Shown: piece after piece, positions 1-12,466 of the stretch | Layout of the letters: every line of letters starts with the position of its first letter | Numbering within the stretch: the first letter of the stretch is position 1 | Assembly: GCA_034620365.1 (NCBI GenBank) | Contig: JAQGEQ010000287.1 | Coordinates: 434,001 to 498,000, forward strand | Length of the DNA stretch: 64,000 nucleotides | Direction: 5' to 3' | Origin: Pegea sp. RAD2-039 | Taxonomy: Eukaryota; Chordata; Thaliacea; Salpida; Salpidae | Notes under the pieces: model-generated | Database searches by the model: none | Seen by the model: the letters and a program-made list of their open reading frames with translations, nothing else | Told to the model about the DNA's origin: nothing | Program-made: the position numbers and the translations under genes

Positions 1-1692
1 AATGCAAAGTATTCTGGATTTAAAATTCATAAGCACAAATTACTGTAATTCTAAACTATCAATAATTTATAAAAGAACAATTTTGGTTAAATTTATTCAT
101 AGTAATTGATAAGTATTTGTAATTTCTGTGAAATTATTTCATTTATTTTGAGAATAAAAGCTTTAGCGACTTTTTGATAAATGATTTGACCGGATTGTGT
201 TTAGACATAAAATTCAGTGAAAAAGCATTTACAATGAGATTAAAAACAAATGTGCAGCTGGATTGACTATTAAGACTCTTAAAGATTACTTATTTAGCTA
301 AATTTTTTTTATCAATCAACCTAGACAATCGCGTTTAGTTCTTTAAATTGTTCCTGTAATTGATTACGCAAAAAGACTTGTAGCATTTACGTCTTGTAGA
401 AATAATAATAAAACAAATTCACCAACATCCAAAACATTTTAGAAGAACTTAGTCCCTTAAAATTAATATTATTTTCTATTTCTTGCCAATTTAACTTTTC
501 TATATTCTCTATAGAAATCACGTGAATGTTACGAAGCTTGCAACGTCATATGAAAACGTCACTTTACAAAATCGATTTTTACGATGTACTCATGTGCCAA
601 CCTTGTCATTCTTGTTCTGTTTTTGACATAGACATATTTAATGTTGATTCAACAATGTTACTATTAAATATTACAATAACAATACTTTTTCAAACGACAA
701 AACTTTATTCATGTTTGTTTATCGATTGTGTCTTTTGAGGTTTAAGATTTGATAAAAATATGTAAATAGAACTCACTGCAGGTTCTTGTATTTGTTGAAA
801 TATCTTTAAAGTATAGAATAAACTATTGTTATTCTATCAAAGACTTTATCAAATGTATATTTGTATTTTGTTTTGTATCTTAGTATCAGTACTTTTATTT
901 GAGCAATTTGTTTTTATAAACAATTTACTTTGTCATAAATTCTGATTAAATTGTTTCTTTTTAAAAGTCATTTTTAATGAAAGTGATAAACTATTTGCTT
1001 ACTTAAAAACAAAACAACTTTTAAGGAAGTTTTTTTTTAAGATGTAGTTCGACCTAAAATCAATAAAATAAATGATGAAAGCTTACAAAAATGTATTTCT
1101 TATCTTTTATGAAATAGTACAAGACTGTGATTTTATTGATATTTATTTGTGAAATCATTTACATTTAGAATTAATAACTGTATAATAATCTATTGTCAAC
1201 TTAACAAGAAGATCTTACATCGAATGTAGTTGTTGTAGAACATTTACATAAAGACGTTAAAATATTTATCATTGCTTTAATATGTTTTTTTATCGATTGA
1301 TAAATATTCAAAGGAATAAATCGAATGTTTGTATTTAATATGGTAGTAAGTTCCTGCTCGGTATAAACTAAAGTATTTTATGAGTATGCTATATATTTTT
1401 TATAACTTCAATTTTAGTTCTATAATGTGAAAAACCAACAATAATATCTTGAATAGCAATAGAAGTTTTTACAAAAAATTCTTGTTTTAAAAGAATCAAA
1501 ATGTCAACAGCTAAATAACTTATTCTTTTTCTGTTCATACTTTCATCGACTGTTAAAAACTTCTGAAGATTTGATCAAACCTTCTATCAGTTGAAACCTT
1601 ATTAAACTTTCATCAAGTCTGAATAAACTAATGGAATATTTACAGCGTATCAAATTTATATTATAGCATTACCTCTAATGAAAATTACTTAC
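1..1692. other. AT-rich stretch, probable intron or downstream part of the annexin gene
   Basis: No exon could be supported here on either strand. The annexin gene on the minus strand ends its last visible exon at 1693 with a good donor (GTAAGT), so at least one more exon must lie at lower coordinates. Annexin repeats 3 and 4 are either beyond the window edge or in an exon I could not recognise. Short open frames, such as one near 526-738 on the plus strand, have AT-driven composition and no domain signal. Confidence 0.5.
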
Positions 1693-4531
1693 CCGACTCA
1701 GAGGGAAAACAGTTTTTCGGAAATCACCACTTGTGTCTTGAGCGATGTCTTCTTCAAGACTGACACCGAATCTCTTTGGATATTCAACTCTTGCTTTTTC
1801 TAAATCATCCGGTGAACGAGTCAGTAATATTTCGACCAATGCCTTGAAATTAATTCTTATTTTTGTGAAAGAATTATTAAAGGAACAAAGTAACAAAACC
1901 TTTTCATTAGTACCAAGACCTTTAACACATAACTTTAGACAGTGAATATCAAACTCTACTGTCGACATAAAAAGTGATCTTAAAAGTTGACGAAAATCCG
2001 GCGATAATCGAATACGAAGCTCCGAGTTCAACTCTTTAATTATATCCTGAAAATAATATTTTTAACAAAATCGAAAACAGCAATTTTACAAAACATATGT
2101 TGCTTGTATACTCAAAATCAGTATAAAAAAGTTTTATAAAACCTCGTAATGGAATTTCTAAAACATTCACTCATAAGACTTCTATTAGCAAAGTTAGCAG
2201 ATCTAAATAGTTGTTTGTTTAAACTCAAACTGTATTGAAGTTTTATTTATTTGTTTAGTTAGTTAATTCATAAATGTAAAAGTTTGTTTCTGAGGACAAA
2301 TTAAAAAATATGTTAGAAGAAAAAAGCTGTGGCTTGAATAACAGGTTTAATCCTTCATAAAATACATAAGCACATAGTAAAAACGAGTTTGTTTAATTTT
2401 ACACTTTGGCACTTTAGCCTGTAACATTTCAGGGCTATCAACATTAACCTAAAAAGGGTTTTTCATGAAAGGAAAACCTGCGATTGATCGTGAAAAGTGG
2501 TTGACAGGCAACTATGAGTAAGCAAGTACCTAAATGATGTATACTTTTCAAAAAACAAATAAATAATTTATCTATTTTGTAAAACATTTCTAATCTTTAA
2601 TAAATTCGTTGCTTTTGAAGCTTGGGTAATTTTATGTATTTATTATAAATCATTTATGCTTTTCGCTTTATCCTTTTAAAGTCTTTAGTTGTTGAGTATT
2701 TTGACCCAAGAAGTAATATTGTGAAAGTATACGATAAGACTTTAGCAGTAAAATTAAATTGTTGATTCATGGTTAAGCTGTTAGGAAAAGTTTATATTTC
2801 AAAAATCATTTTGTTATCTATTTCTATAGGGACTTCTAAGCCTCTCACAAAACTCTTTTAGGTCAAAACTGAGATAAGCAACATTCTTGTTTTGTTAAAA
2901 GTTAAAATTAAATTTTTTTCTGCAAACATTTTTTCAAGAAAATTCTAAGAAATCTATCACCAATTATGATGTACTTTGTATGTCTCTGTATAAGGTTTAA
3001 TTTGATGATTACCTTCTGATATATTTTGAAAAATGCAAGCTTGATAAGTTGTCGTTGATAATTGTTACACGACCCAACTACATCAATAATTGTATCTTCA
3101 TCAGTACCTGTATACAAAAGCAAGAAAAATACTTTATAAGTTTTAACAAGCAAAGTAACAATCTTACTTTAGTTTTAATCAAAAGTTTTATTATACATTT
3201 TTACCTTTTAATTGGAAATAATTATTTAATATAAGTAATTAATTAATGATTTCTCTTTACGTATAAAATATAATGGGTTTAGATTTTACATATTTAATTT
3301 GAAGAAAAGTCTTACCATGTTACAAGATTTTTTTGTAAATTTATGAAAATGCTAATGTATGCATTGTATTAACCAAAAAGACTTATCGGAAAATCAGACA
3401 GATTATCGATAACAGGCGTCAAATATGAGGACTACAAAACTGGAAAGGGCTCGGAGTTTTTATTAAGTTGGCACTTACAAAGGAGAAACCTTCAATCTAT
3501 TTTGTTTCTAAAAACGTAGCAAGTCGATAATAACATTTAACTTTTTTATATGAACGCATTTTATAAGATACTGTTTTAAAGAGAAAATCTTTGTTCATAA
3601 CGATTTTAGATTTTTCTTTAGATATGTGATGATGTAAAAAATAATTAAGAAATGATAAAATTCTAAATTCAATAATATTTTTGTTTCAATTAACTGAAAT
3701 CTAAAATTGTATATTCATTTTTTTAACTAAAATAAAACTTGTTTTTAAGGTTACAGCCATCTGAACGTAACTAAATAAATTTATTGGCATTTTATCATTA
3801 TTTCAAACTTTAAATCAATTTTTTATCAATTAAAAAGCTCTCTCTTAAACTTTATAACAGATTTTACCGAAATCAACTTAAGTCCACAAACAAAGTTCCA
3901 TTACAAAGTATGGAATGATACTATAAGTTGAAAATTAAACTTATTTACCTTAAATTAATTGCTTCCATGAAATTTGGCATTTGATGTTTTCAAGTCTCGT
4001 AGAGTAAATGCAAAATTAATTTTATACTAAAAGAAAGTTAACAAAACCTTAAAGCAAGCAATAATACCATCTTGAAGTCACATTTACATTTTTCATAAAT
4101 ATTTTAGCGCCTCACAAGGCCTTGGAGGTTGAAATTACTTTACGAGTTTTCTGTTCAGCATAACCAGTTACTGATATGATGTAAAGATTGCAGATTTATC
4201 ATACAGGATACTAAAAGTAGAATTTATCAAGATTATTCTTATGATTTTTTTATATGATCTCATAAACAAACCAAATACTGAAAATGTCAATATGAAACAC
4301 AAACGTAAGACAGAAATATATGTTTTGTTTACCTTAGACTACAATTGAAAAATGAGAGTAATAAAGATTGATTTTAGTTTTTATCAGGATTATTCTTTAG
4401 TTTTTGATCATTTAAAGTAAAAAATTGACGTTTTACAACTCACCTAGCCCATCAATTGCTTTCCACAATACTTTAGCTGCTCTTTCTGCACAAAAGCTCT
4501 TTTTTTCCAAAATAGTCCCTTTAAAAACCAT
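1693..4531 (-). CDS. Annexin, N-terminal half (repeats 1 and 2), partial
   Basis: Annexins bind acidic phospholipid membranes through calcium and act at the cytosolic face of membranes. Four exons join in frame: 4531-4444 (ATG at 4531), 3107-3013, 2046-1900 and 1842-1693, giving 160 residues. The first repeat reads AKVLWKAIDGLGTDED and the second VKGLGTNEKALVEILL, followed by SLEEDIAQDTSGDFRK, a classic annexin repeat end. Both repeats keep the type II calcium loop (GxGT) and the acidic residue about 39 positions later (Glu in repeat 1, Asp in repeat 2), so calcium binding looks intact. The intron 1843-1899 is 57 nt, divisible by three and stop-free, so it can be mistaken for coding sequence; removing it restores the normal repeat length. 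The N-terminal tail before repeat 1 is short (about 17 residues). Repeats 3 and 4 are not seen; the last exon ends in phase 0 at a GTAAGT donor. Confidence 0.9.
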
Positions 4532-6847
4532 GGCTATATCTTTGCATTTAAAATTTTTTTTTGAAATTGTAATTCTTCTGGTTTCTAATTCAATAGATTC
4601 TAGTTAGATTTATTCGTAGAAAATCAAAGCTATGCAAATAATCAAATTCAACAACTTAACATTTAACTAAGCTGAAATGGGTTATTGATAATAAAAAAAT
4701 ATTTCAACTATTTGTTTTACTAATAATTTCTTTTCATACAATCTTCAAAAAAAACTTGAGATTATATATAAAGATCAATTAATTAAAAAGATTTGCTTTA
4801 AAACTTCATATAAGAATACTTAATTATGAAACTAGTTAACGCTGGTACACAAACAAATAAATGTATTCAGCCTCAGCTGAGGAACAAGAACTAAACATTT
4901 TCGAAGTATTCATAAGATGAACATGATAACAATAAAGCAAGTATGCTATAGACGCCAAAACTATAGTCAGAAGAACATTGCAGAAGAAAAAATAAATCGA
5001 ACAATCGTTCATCAGAAAAACAACATTCAGATTGATTGAAAGATATTTTTGATAAAAAAGTAGATATTTTCTATAAAATCTTTATAAGAAAATCGATAAG
5101 TTTTGAATTAACTACTTATCTACGATAAAAATTACTTTTATTCTTTTTGACTGAAGAATAATTTTCAAGAGTTTTATTGAGACAGTCTTTCTTAAGACAG
5201 TATACCCTTTAGGATTTCTTCAAAAAAAATTTCTAAGTTTAAGTACTTAACAAAATTTCGAATGTATTTTTCTTAGAGTAAAATTTGTAAAATAAAACAA
5301 TTCTATTTACAAAAGAGTTCTAGGTCAATCTTATTTACTTTGAAAAAAATTCATTTAATTTATTTTCGTTTCAAATACCACTTTAACCAGCATTCTATGT
5401 TTTTCTCTAAATTAATTTTATATTTTAATTTTACATAAAATCTTCCTTTTCAAGGAGGAAAAATATCAAACTGAGACAAATTTATCACTTAAGATTCAAA
5501 TATATTGTAACATTTGATGCTCTTCAATACTCTGATAGAAATTATAATTACTAAAGTAAAAAGAATTACAAAAAAACTTTTCTCAAAAGCAGAGCTTTTA
5601 AAAAATAAGGTTTCGATGAAGAAAGATAATTTTTTTCTTTTACGTTTTGTGAGATGAAACAGTGGTAACTACAGTTTTCTATTCGGCAAAATTCATGTTC
5701 AATAGTTTAGGTAAACAAAAATAGTAAAAAAAATGAGTTGAAACTCTTTTAGACCAAAGAAATTTTTATTTACATTTTGTAAGTCATCGATTAAATATAA
5801 CTGTTCTTGTCTTCAAAATTAAAAAAAAGAAAGAATTCTTTATTAATTTTGTCAAACTTGCCAACAGCATAATATATTTTTACTTCTTTATAACCACAGC
5901 AAATATTTTAAAGAAAAAACATTCCACTGATGGTAACGTCTTCTAAATTTCAAATCGTTGAAATTTTAAGAATAAACATTTAAAAAAGTCTTTTATATTT
6001 TTAAAACTTCATTTTTAATCAAAAATTTTTTATATAACTAAGAAACTTTAACATTCAAATGTTACTAGATTACAAGAACAAATAAAAACACTCAAGTAAC
6101 GGTTTCTTCTTGTAAGCAATTTTTAAACTTTTTTTTTAAGTAAATTTCAATTAAAAAATTTATTTATGTATAAATTATAAATGAATTATTTGATTTTTAG
6201 GTTGATACAATTAGTTTTGAAAAATTCAATTACGAAATTTTGTTTCAGATTTGTGTATTACATTACTAATAGATATTCTTAGGTTTTTCTATTTTTTGTT
6301 TTTGATTAACAAGATTACTAATTTCAAAAGTAGTAACAACATTTTTACAATCATATATATGTAGTAAAATAACAGTTTAACCTTTAAAACTAAAATTTGA
6401 AATAGAGAATCAAAAGTAAATTAGACAAAAATTTTGAAAGAAAATCTATTCATTATTAACTTCATCTCGAAAAGTTTCGTTTGAATTTTTATTTTTTATG
6501 AATGGTAATAGTGAACGAGAACAAGAAGTTATACTAAATTATATTTTACTTTCAATTTTTATGAAATAATTTGATTAGTTTTATTTTTGGCAAAATAATA
6601 AATTATTTAAAGATGTATTGCAAGACTATATTGTTGAAGAAACTAATCTTGCAGTAGACAGCTAACTTTTGCTTTTAAAGTTGATTTTGAAAACATTTGC
6701 TATATCTCTCATAAAATTGACAAACAATGACAAAACTATTTGAATTACGACAGATGGAAAAGTTATGTGGTTTTTTACAACTATTTAAGCAATATTTATA
6801 GCTCTAATGCATAAGTTATAATTTAGTGCTTTTACTAGCAATTTAAT
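4532..6847. other. Intergenic region between divergent annexin and GH16 genes
   Basis: About 2.3 kb of AT-rich sequence separates the starts of two divergently transcribed genes, so both promoters should be in it. I see no coding exon, RNA gene or clear repeat. An acceptor-like ag (about 6823-6832) lies a short way before the GH16 start codon, so a 5' leader exon or trans-splice site is possible. Confidence 0.5.
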
Positions 6848-9744
6848 ATGATCTTAAAACTCATTATTCTGATATTATGTGTTGTTGCTTCTACTGTGTT
6901 AGGTTTGTGAGCTAATGTTTCGATAGTGGCTGATATTATTAAAATTGACTTTCATGATTATTCTTCTTCTTTTAAGTTTATATTTGATACTTTATGAATC
7001 ATTTTATTGCACTTAGCTGAAAATAAGGTTGCTTGCAGGTAGAGCAAGTTTCAAAGATGAATTCAATTATTTTGACAGTTCAAACTGGTACATAGAGGTT
7101 ACCGGCAGTCCTAACAATAACGAACTTCAATACTATACCGATCGCTCTGAAAACTATAGAGTTGAAAATGGTCATTTAGCAATTACACCTTTGAAAGAAA
7201 AGTAAGATTCAAGAAGTAATCAATAAGTTACTGTTGTTAGGAATTAAGTTAATGAAAGAATATTTTATCTAAAATAGCTAAAAAATCATTTCAAAAAACA
7301 CAAACAAAATCTAACAAAGTTATGCTTGAAAGTTCTTGCTTTGGTAATAAATATTTAAAGTTTCTCCAAATATAATCATCATTAATCATTTGTAAAATAT
7401 TCTAAAATAGCTACGGTGGAAGACAATATACATCTGCTAGAATGAAAAGTAGTTTTTCATGGAAATATGGCAGAGTCGAAGTTCGCGCAAAGATTCCGGA
7501 CGGTTTTGGTTTGTGGCCGGCTATATGGATGATGCCCAGGTAATCAATCATACAAAATACAAATTAGATTATTTCAAAAGCTGCTTTTCTTTGACGAAAA
7601 TTTAATTTAAGTCAATCTCTAGTGAGTTGTTGGACCAAAATAAAAGACGTTATTGAAAAATTGTAATGTACAATTGAATAAACTTAATAGCTCTAAATGA
7701 ATAAACTCAAGTTTCAAAAACAGAAGATTCCTACAGTTGCATAATAAGAAATAATATTAATATAGTTAATAGTTTAATAAAAACTTGATAATAACAAGTA
7801 AAAACTAAATATGCTCGTATTGGCTGAAGTACACAATCTGACATTGTACTGTATCTATCTTGCGCTATTTTTGTAGATACAGTGTCTATGGTGGCTGGCC
7901 TCAAAGCGGGGAAATCGATATTATGGAAGCTAGAGGTCAATATCTTGACCAGTTTGGAAGTACAATTCACTATGGAATCTGTTGTGATCAACATTTCTGG
8001 GAATCAAGTGGAGATATGAAAATACAATGTTCCTTAGATGAATATCATGTTTATACTTTAGATTGGACTCCAACACAGTTGGTAAGAATTTACTTTTATT
8101 TTTTGTGTCAATCGTAATACTTCGTATTAAGTAATACTTTGCTATCATTTAAGGTCTATCGTCTTGATGGAAAAGCTTATCTAACACAAGACTTAGATCG
8201 AGTGATTAGTTACATGTATAATGATGAAGGTAAGCCTCAATTATCTTGAGTTTATCAACTACAACAAAAGTTGAACCAAACTTTTTCAGAATTAGTTTTT
8301 TTTTAATATTTGCAACTTTCGAATAAATTGTTATTTGGTGGCTTTAAAAAAGTAAAATAACTAGTTTAAAGTATCAGAAGAATAGCTTATAGTAATCAGT
8401 TCTATTTACCAGTAGCATGTTAACTATTTACTCATTAGTTGGCTGACAAAAATTTATCAAGTTAGGAGCTTTATTTTTTTCTTAACACAATTTATTAAAA
8501 TTTTCATTTATTTTTCTTTAGGTCAACCTTTCGACCAAGAATTCTATTTAATCCTTAATGTTGCTATTGGGGGTGATTATCTTGAAAATCCTAAGCCAAC
8601 AACAAAATGGGATTACCCAGATGCAGAAATGTGGGTTGACTATGTTCGTGTTTATCCTTTAGACGTAAGTACCTGTCAGTTCAAACTAATAAACAAGAGA
8701 CTTCAATCAGTTCTTGATTTGCTTTATTTTTGCCTTTACTTTACTAAAAATTTAACAAGTAAACAACTAAAGTAGACAGCTTTGAATTTGTCAACAACTC
8801 ATTATATGATAGGATATTGCAAAATCGTCGTGCACTGCGAAAAGTGACGCTAGCGCCAGTGAAATTTGTGGAAATGTTGATTGGGCTTGCAACAATCAGA
8901 ACTATGCTGATGTTTCCAGAGAATGTACCAGAGAACTTGATAACTGTTGCGCTTCACCATATACTTGTGACAAAGATAGACTTGTCGGTTCGTGGATAGA
9001 ATATAAATAATTTGTTGTTTCCGTATTAAGCAACTTCTTTTAAAGAAATGGCAACTAAAGTGTATGCTGAATATGATCGACAAGTAAACGATGACAGTTC
9101 GTGCGATTTTAGTGGAACCGCTCACAAGGAATATGTTTTAAATGACGGTGACGTAGGAGATGTCGGTTCAGGAGATTGTATGATCATTGATGGAACTTCT
9201 TCTAGTGATATTTGTGGAGCAGTACAGTGGGCTTGTTATGATCAATCTTATACTGATGTAATTACCTCATATAAGCTTGCAACATATAATTGATAAAAGC
9301 TTTTTAGTCTTAAGAATTTCTAAATTGTTTCAACGAATGATTGTAGATTTTATAAAGCTTTTTTTCGTAAAATTTTGTGACAGCGAAATACCTCAAAGCG
9401 TTTATAAAATACATTAAAATATTAAGCTAACATTAAAAGATAAAAATATAAAATTTTACAGCAAGCTCAGAACTACGTTGAATAAATAAGTTACTTCATG
9501 GATTTGAAATTCAAATTTTGTTTTTTAGGTTTCTTCACAGTGTTCACAAGCATCGACATCTTTAAATTGTTGTGGTAACAATCCAAATTGGTGTAACTAC
9601 AATACACTTGTGGAAGAATCACAAAAAGTCTTTCAAGCCTATCACAGTCAAATACCTTCATCTACATCCTGTGACTTTGGGGGAGTTTGTCATCTAGAAA
9701 ATTCCCTTTTCCCTCTTGAATGTAAAGATGGATATGGTGAATAA
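6848..9744 (+). CDS. Secreted GH16 beta-1,3-glucanase with two C-terminal X8-like modules
   Basis: Nine exons join in frame to 457 residues: 6848-6902, 7039-7201, 7411-7539, 7877-8081, 8154-8229, 8522-8664, 8813-8987, 9046-9257, 9529-9744. Residues 1-18 are a hydrophobic signal peptide. Residues 20-257 are a GH16 laminarinase-type domain, with ARMKSSFSWKYGRVEVRAKIP, LWPAIWMMP and the catalytic GEIDIMEARG (Glu128 nucleophile, Asp130, Glu133 acid/base), all intact; it should cleave beta-1,3-glucan outside the cell. Residues 264-355 and about 371-450 are two related cysteine-rich modules with CGxVxWAC, CC, a (K)VxxxY segment and CDFSGTA or CDFGGVC, which fits the X8 (CBM43-like) pattern. X8 is known from plant callose-binding and fungal GAS proteins. 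The donor after exon 7 (GTTCGT) is weak, but the resulting LVE join matches LVE in module 2. No membrane anchor is seen. A polyadenylation signal AATAAA lies at 9838-9843. Confidence 0.9.
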
Positions 9745-9837
9745 ACTCACTTAAAGAATTTGGCTTTAATTATAAGAAATTGTATTTTATAAAGATAAAT
9801 TAGCAACTTATGAAAGCGTAATTTTTAAAATCACAAA

Positions 9838-9843
9838 AATAAA
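9838..9843 (+). promoter_or_regulatory. Polyadenylation signal of the GH16 gene
   Basis: A consensus AATAAA lies 94 nt after the GH16 stop codon, a usual 3' UTR distance. In AT-rich DNA this hexamer is frequent by chance, so its position is the main support. Confidence 0.4.
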
Positions 9844-10295
9844 AGACAAAATGTTAATCAAATTTGATCACCTCTAATATATATCATCAGATATTTACAA
9901 TACAGATAGTTACAATAGAAAATTACTAGAATCATGATTTGCACACTACAAGTAAGTTTGCAGCATTTGTTTGGTGTAATAACTAAGCTTAAGAACTAAA
10001 CTTAAGTAAACAAGCACATAAAACATTTGACCACTTGTAGTTTACTGAGTACACAAAGAAACAAAATGTGATTCAAAGTCAGAAACGATAATAAAAACTT
10101 TGAAGTATTGTACAAACTTTTAATGAAAATAAATAAAACACACCCTAGTTAATTCAGTTTTGTTGTATACCTAGATCTTGGGTGAGAAATTTAATTAAAG
10201 ATTGAATCATAAGAAGGTGGAAGTAAAAGTTGATTAACTGTCTCAGTGATGTTGAAATGTTCAGATAAAAACAGATTATTACAAACAACTTATAG

Positions 10296-10722
10296 TCATG
10301 ATGGAATACTAAGCTGTAGAGATGAAAGCGACGAAATTGAGTTCTCAAACTTAACTAATTGCATGCGTTGCTATAAAGGTATTATTACAAGCATCCATAG
10401 GAAACAAAAATCTAAAATTAGTTAGTCAAAGAACTGCTCTTCAACATTGCATCAACAAACATTTCATTTGTTTTCTACAAGAAGATGAAGTTTTCAATCA
10501 GCAAAATCTGTTTGTTTGTTTTTGATGTTTAGATAACAAAACTAGACTTCCCATGAAACAAATTTGTGACAACTACATCAACTGTCCAAACATATCATAT
10601 GAGTGTACACGTGGAAACAATAGAATAAGATGATGATTCCGAGTACAAGCTCTGGTAAAAAATCATTTCTATTTCTATCAAGTTTGTAATCAGATAATTG
10701 ATTCGGATGATTGAGTAGATGA
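10296..10722 (+). pseudogene. LDL-receptor class A-like exon fragments
   Basis: Two exon-like blocks with acceptor and donor sites can be joined: 10296-10378 (83 nt, ends AAAG before GTATTA) and one starting at 10533. The first encodes HDGILSCRDESDE, which is the second half of an LDL-A module (the expected Cys before DG is replaced by His). The second continues through RLPMKQICDNYINCPN and then SYEC, where the acidic SDE of the module is degraded. The frame meets two stops at 10631-10636. At 10685-10722 a further fragment reads C, NQIIDSDD, stop, VDEQ, again the shape of a module end. I saw no start exon or signal peptide. This is either a decayed LDL-A repeat gene or the last exons of a real gene whose other exons I missed. 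The matches are short, so confidence is limited. Confidence 0.4.
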
Positions 10723-12466
10723 ACAATTTTGTTAAAATTGTTGTTAAAAAGTTCTTTCGATGAATTGAATCAACTTCAGTCTTTAACTTAAACCTTACAA
10801 TATGATTAATAGCATAAAATTCTTATGATAATTATCTGATGAAAAAGTTGATTATCTATTAATGGGTGGTTAATCTGATTCATCTGATTGTCTGCATGTT
10901 AACTCTTTACATGTTTTTTAAGCACTCAAATCATTACGAAACGCAAAAGGCCCTTTATGTACTTGAATCGTATTCCTCTAAAGGAAATTTTTAATCTAAA
11001 TGGTTATCTGGCTCATAATTAGTCTGCAGCTTCCTCGATTTTCATTTGGACAACTCGACTTATTTTGTTACAAAGTTTGTTAATTTGTTAACTGATTTTC
11101 GAATACCAAAAGTTTATAAGTAAAAACTTTTTGAGAAAAATGAATTTTAAACAACCAGATATCTTAATAAATCTTGAAGGTATTCTAAATATCAGTTTTA
11201 GTGTTTTGTTTAATTCATGAAATATCTATAAATGTTAGTAGAGATTCAATAGTCACTCAAAGTGTTGGTTTAGTTTTCTGATTGTGATGCAAGCGAAGAT
11301 TGTTTAGATGAAACATATTTTTCACTTGAAACTTATTTTTATTGTTAGAAAGGTAATTTAAAGTTTATTGAGCTCAATAAACATTTGGATAATCAAAAAG
11401 AATGATCAAATGGTTCTAATAAATGTCCTACTTTCATTATTATTTAAGAACATCCTTTATTTAGTTCAGTTCAATAATCACAATAGCTGTTGATTTGATT
11501 TAAAGCCACATAGAAAAATTATTTAAAATAAACAAAACTTCTTCTAATTATGTAAACACATTACTTTTATTTTTGCTGATACTTGGTAACAAGGTTATAC
11601 AAACTCTTGTATACAACCTTTAAGTAAAATTTCTAAAATTACTCGATTGAAAAATATTCAACTGATTTAAAATTATCAAAAACAGATCATTTTCATATAA
11701 TAAGTAGTTGTAGAAATAACTGAAACCACATTTGTATAAACTTACAGTAAATAACTCATAAACAAATTGTAATCTATAAAAAACAAATAATCCTTATTAA
11801 CAAATTTTATGTTAAATTAGAAGAAGTATCATTGTATTATCAAATAAACGTTTAATTAGTAAGAAGTTAGTAAATAGCATAATTTGTTTATTTAGAAATT
11901 AAACTTTCAGCAATTTCAAAGTCTATTACTTGAAAATATCATGAAAAACTTTGATGTAAAATAATGGAAATAGAAATTATGAACAACCAAAACCGGAATT
12001 AAGTTTTGGAAATAAGTTTTTTTAGTATATGCCTTGTAGTAATAATGAAATTAGATTTTTAATATTTCCAAACTGCTACTTTTAGCTAAAATTAGAATTT
12101 GTTGTGTAGTTGATGAAATAAATTCTGGAAAAAAATATTTAGAAACTCATCTAAAAGTTTATGAAAAAATCTCTGATCACAAGACATCATTTACTTCAAA
12201 TATGAAAATGTATTTTGCTTCAATTTTATATATTTTTAAATCCTCCTAAAAAATCTGCATTAAACTGAAATAACACAAAAATGTTTTCAAATTTATTACA
12301 ATCGATGCAACAATCAGCAAAATTAAAAATCTCAATTATTCAACAAATTATAAAATATATAAAAAGAAAAAAATAAAAGTACAATAAGAAAAGCTGAATG
12401 AGAAAGTACTTTTGGAAATTCACAGGTCGAATAAAATCATCTTTACTTATAACAGTTTTTATCAGT
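10723..12466. other. Intergenic region between GH16/LDL-A relic and the SKICH gene
   Basis: No supported gene. A possible polyadenylation signal for the SKICH gene (AATAAA on the minus strand) lies at 12292-12297, 170 nt past its stop. A short plus-strand frame near 10942-11010 containing LNRIPLKEIFNL has a faint leucine-rich-repeat look and might belong with the LDL-A scraps, but it is too short to call. Confidence 0.35.
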
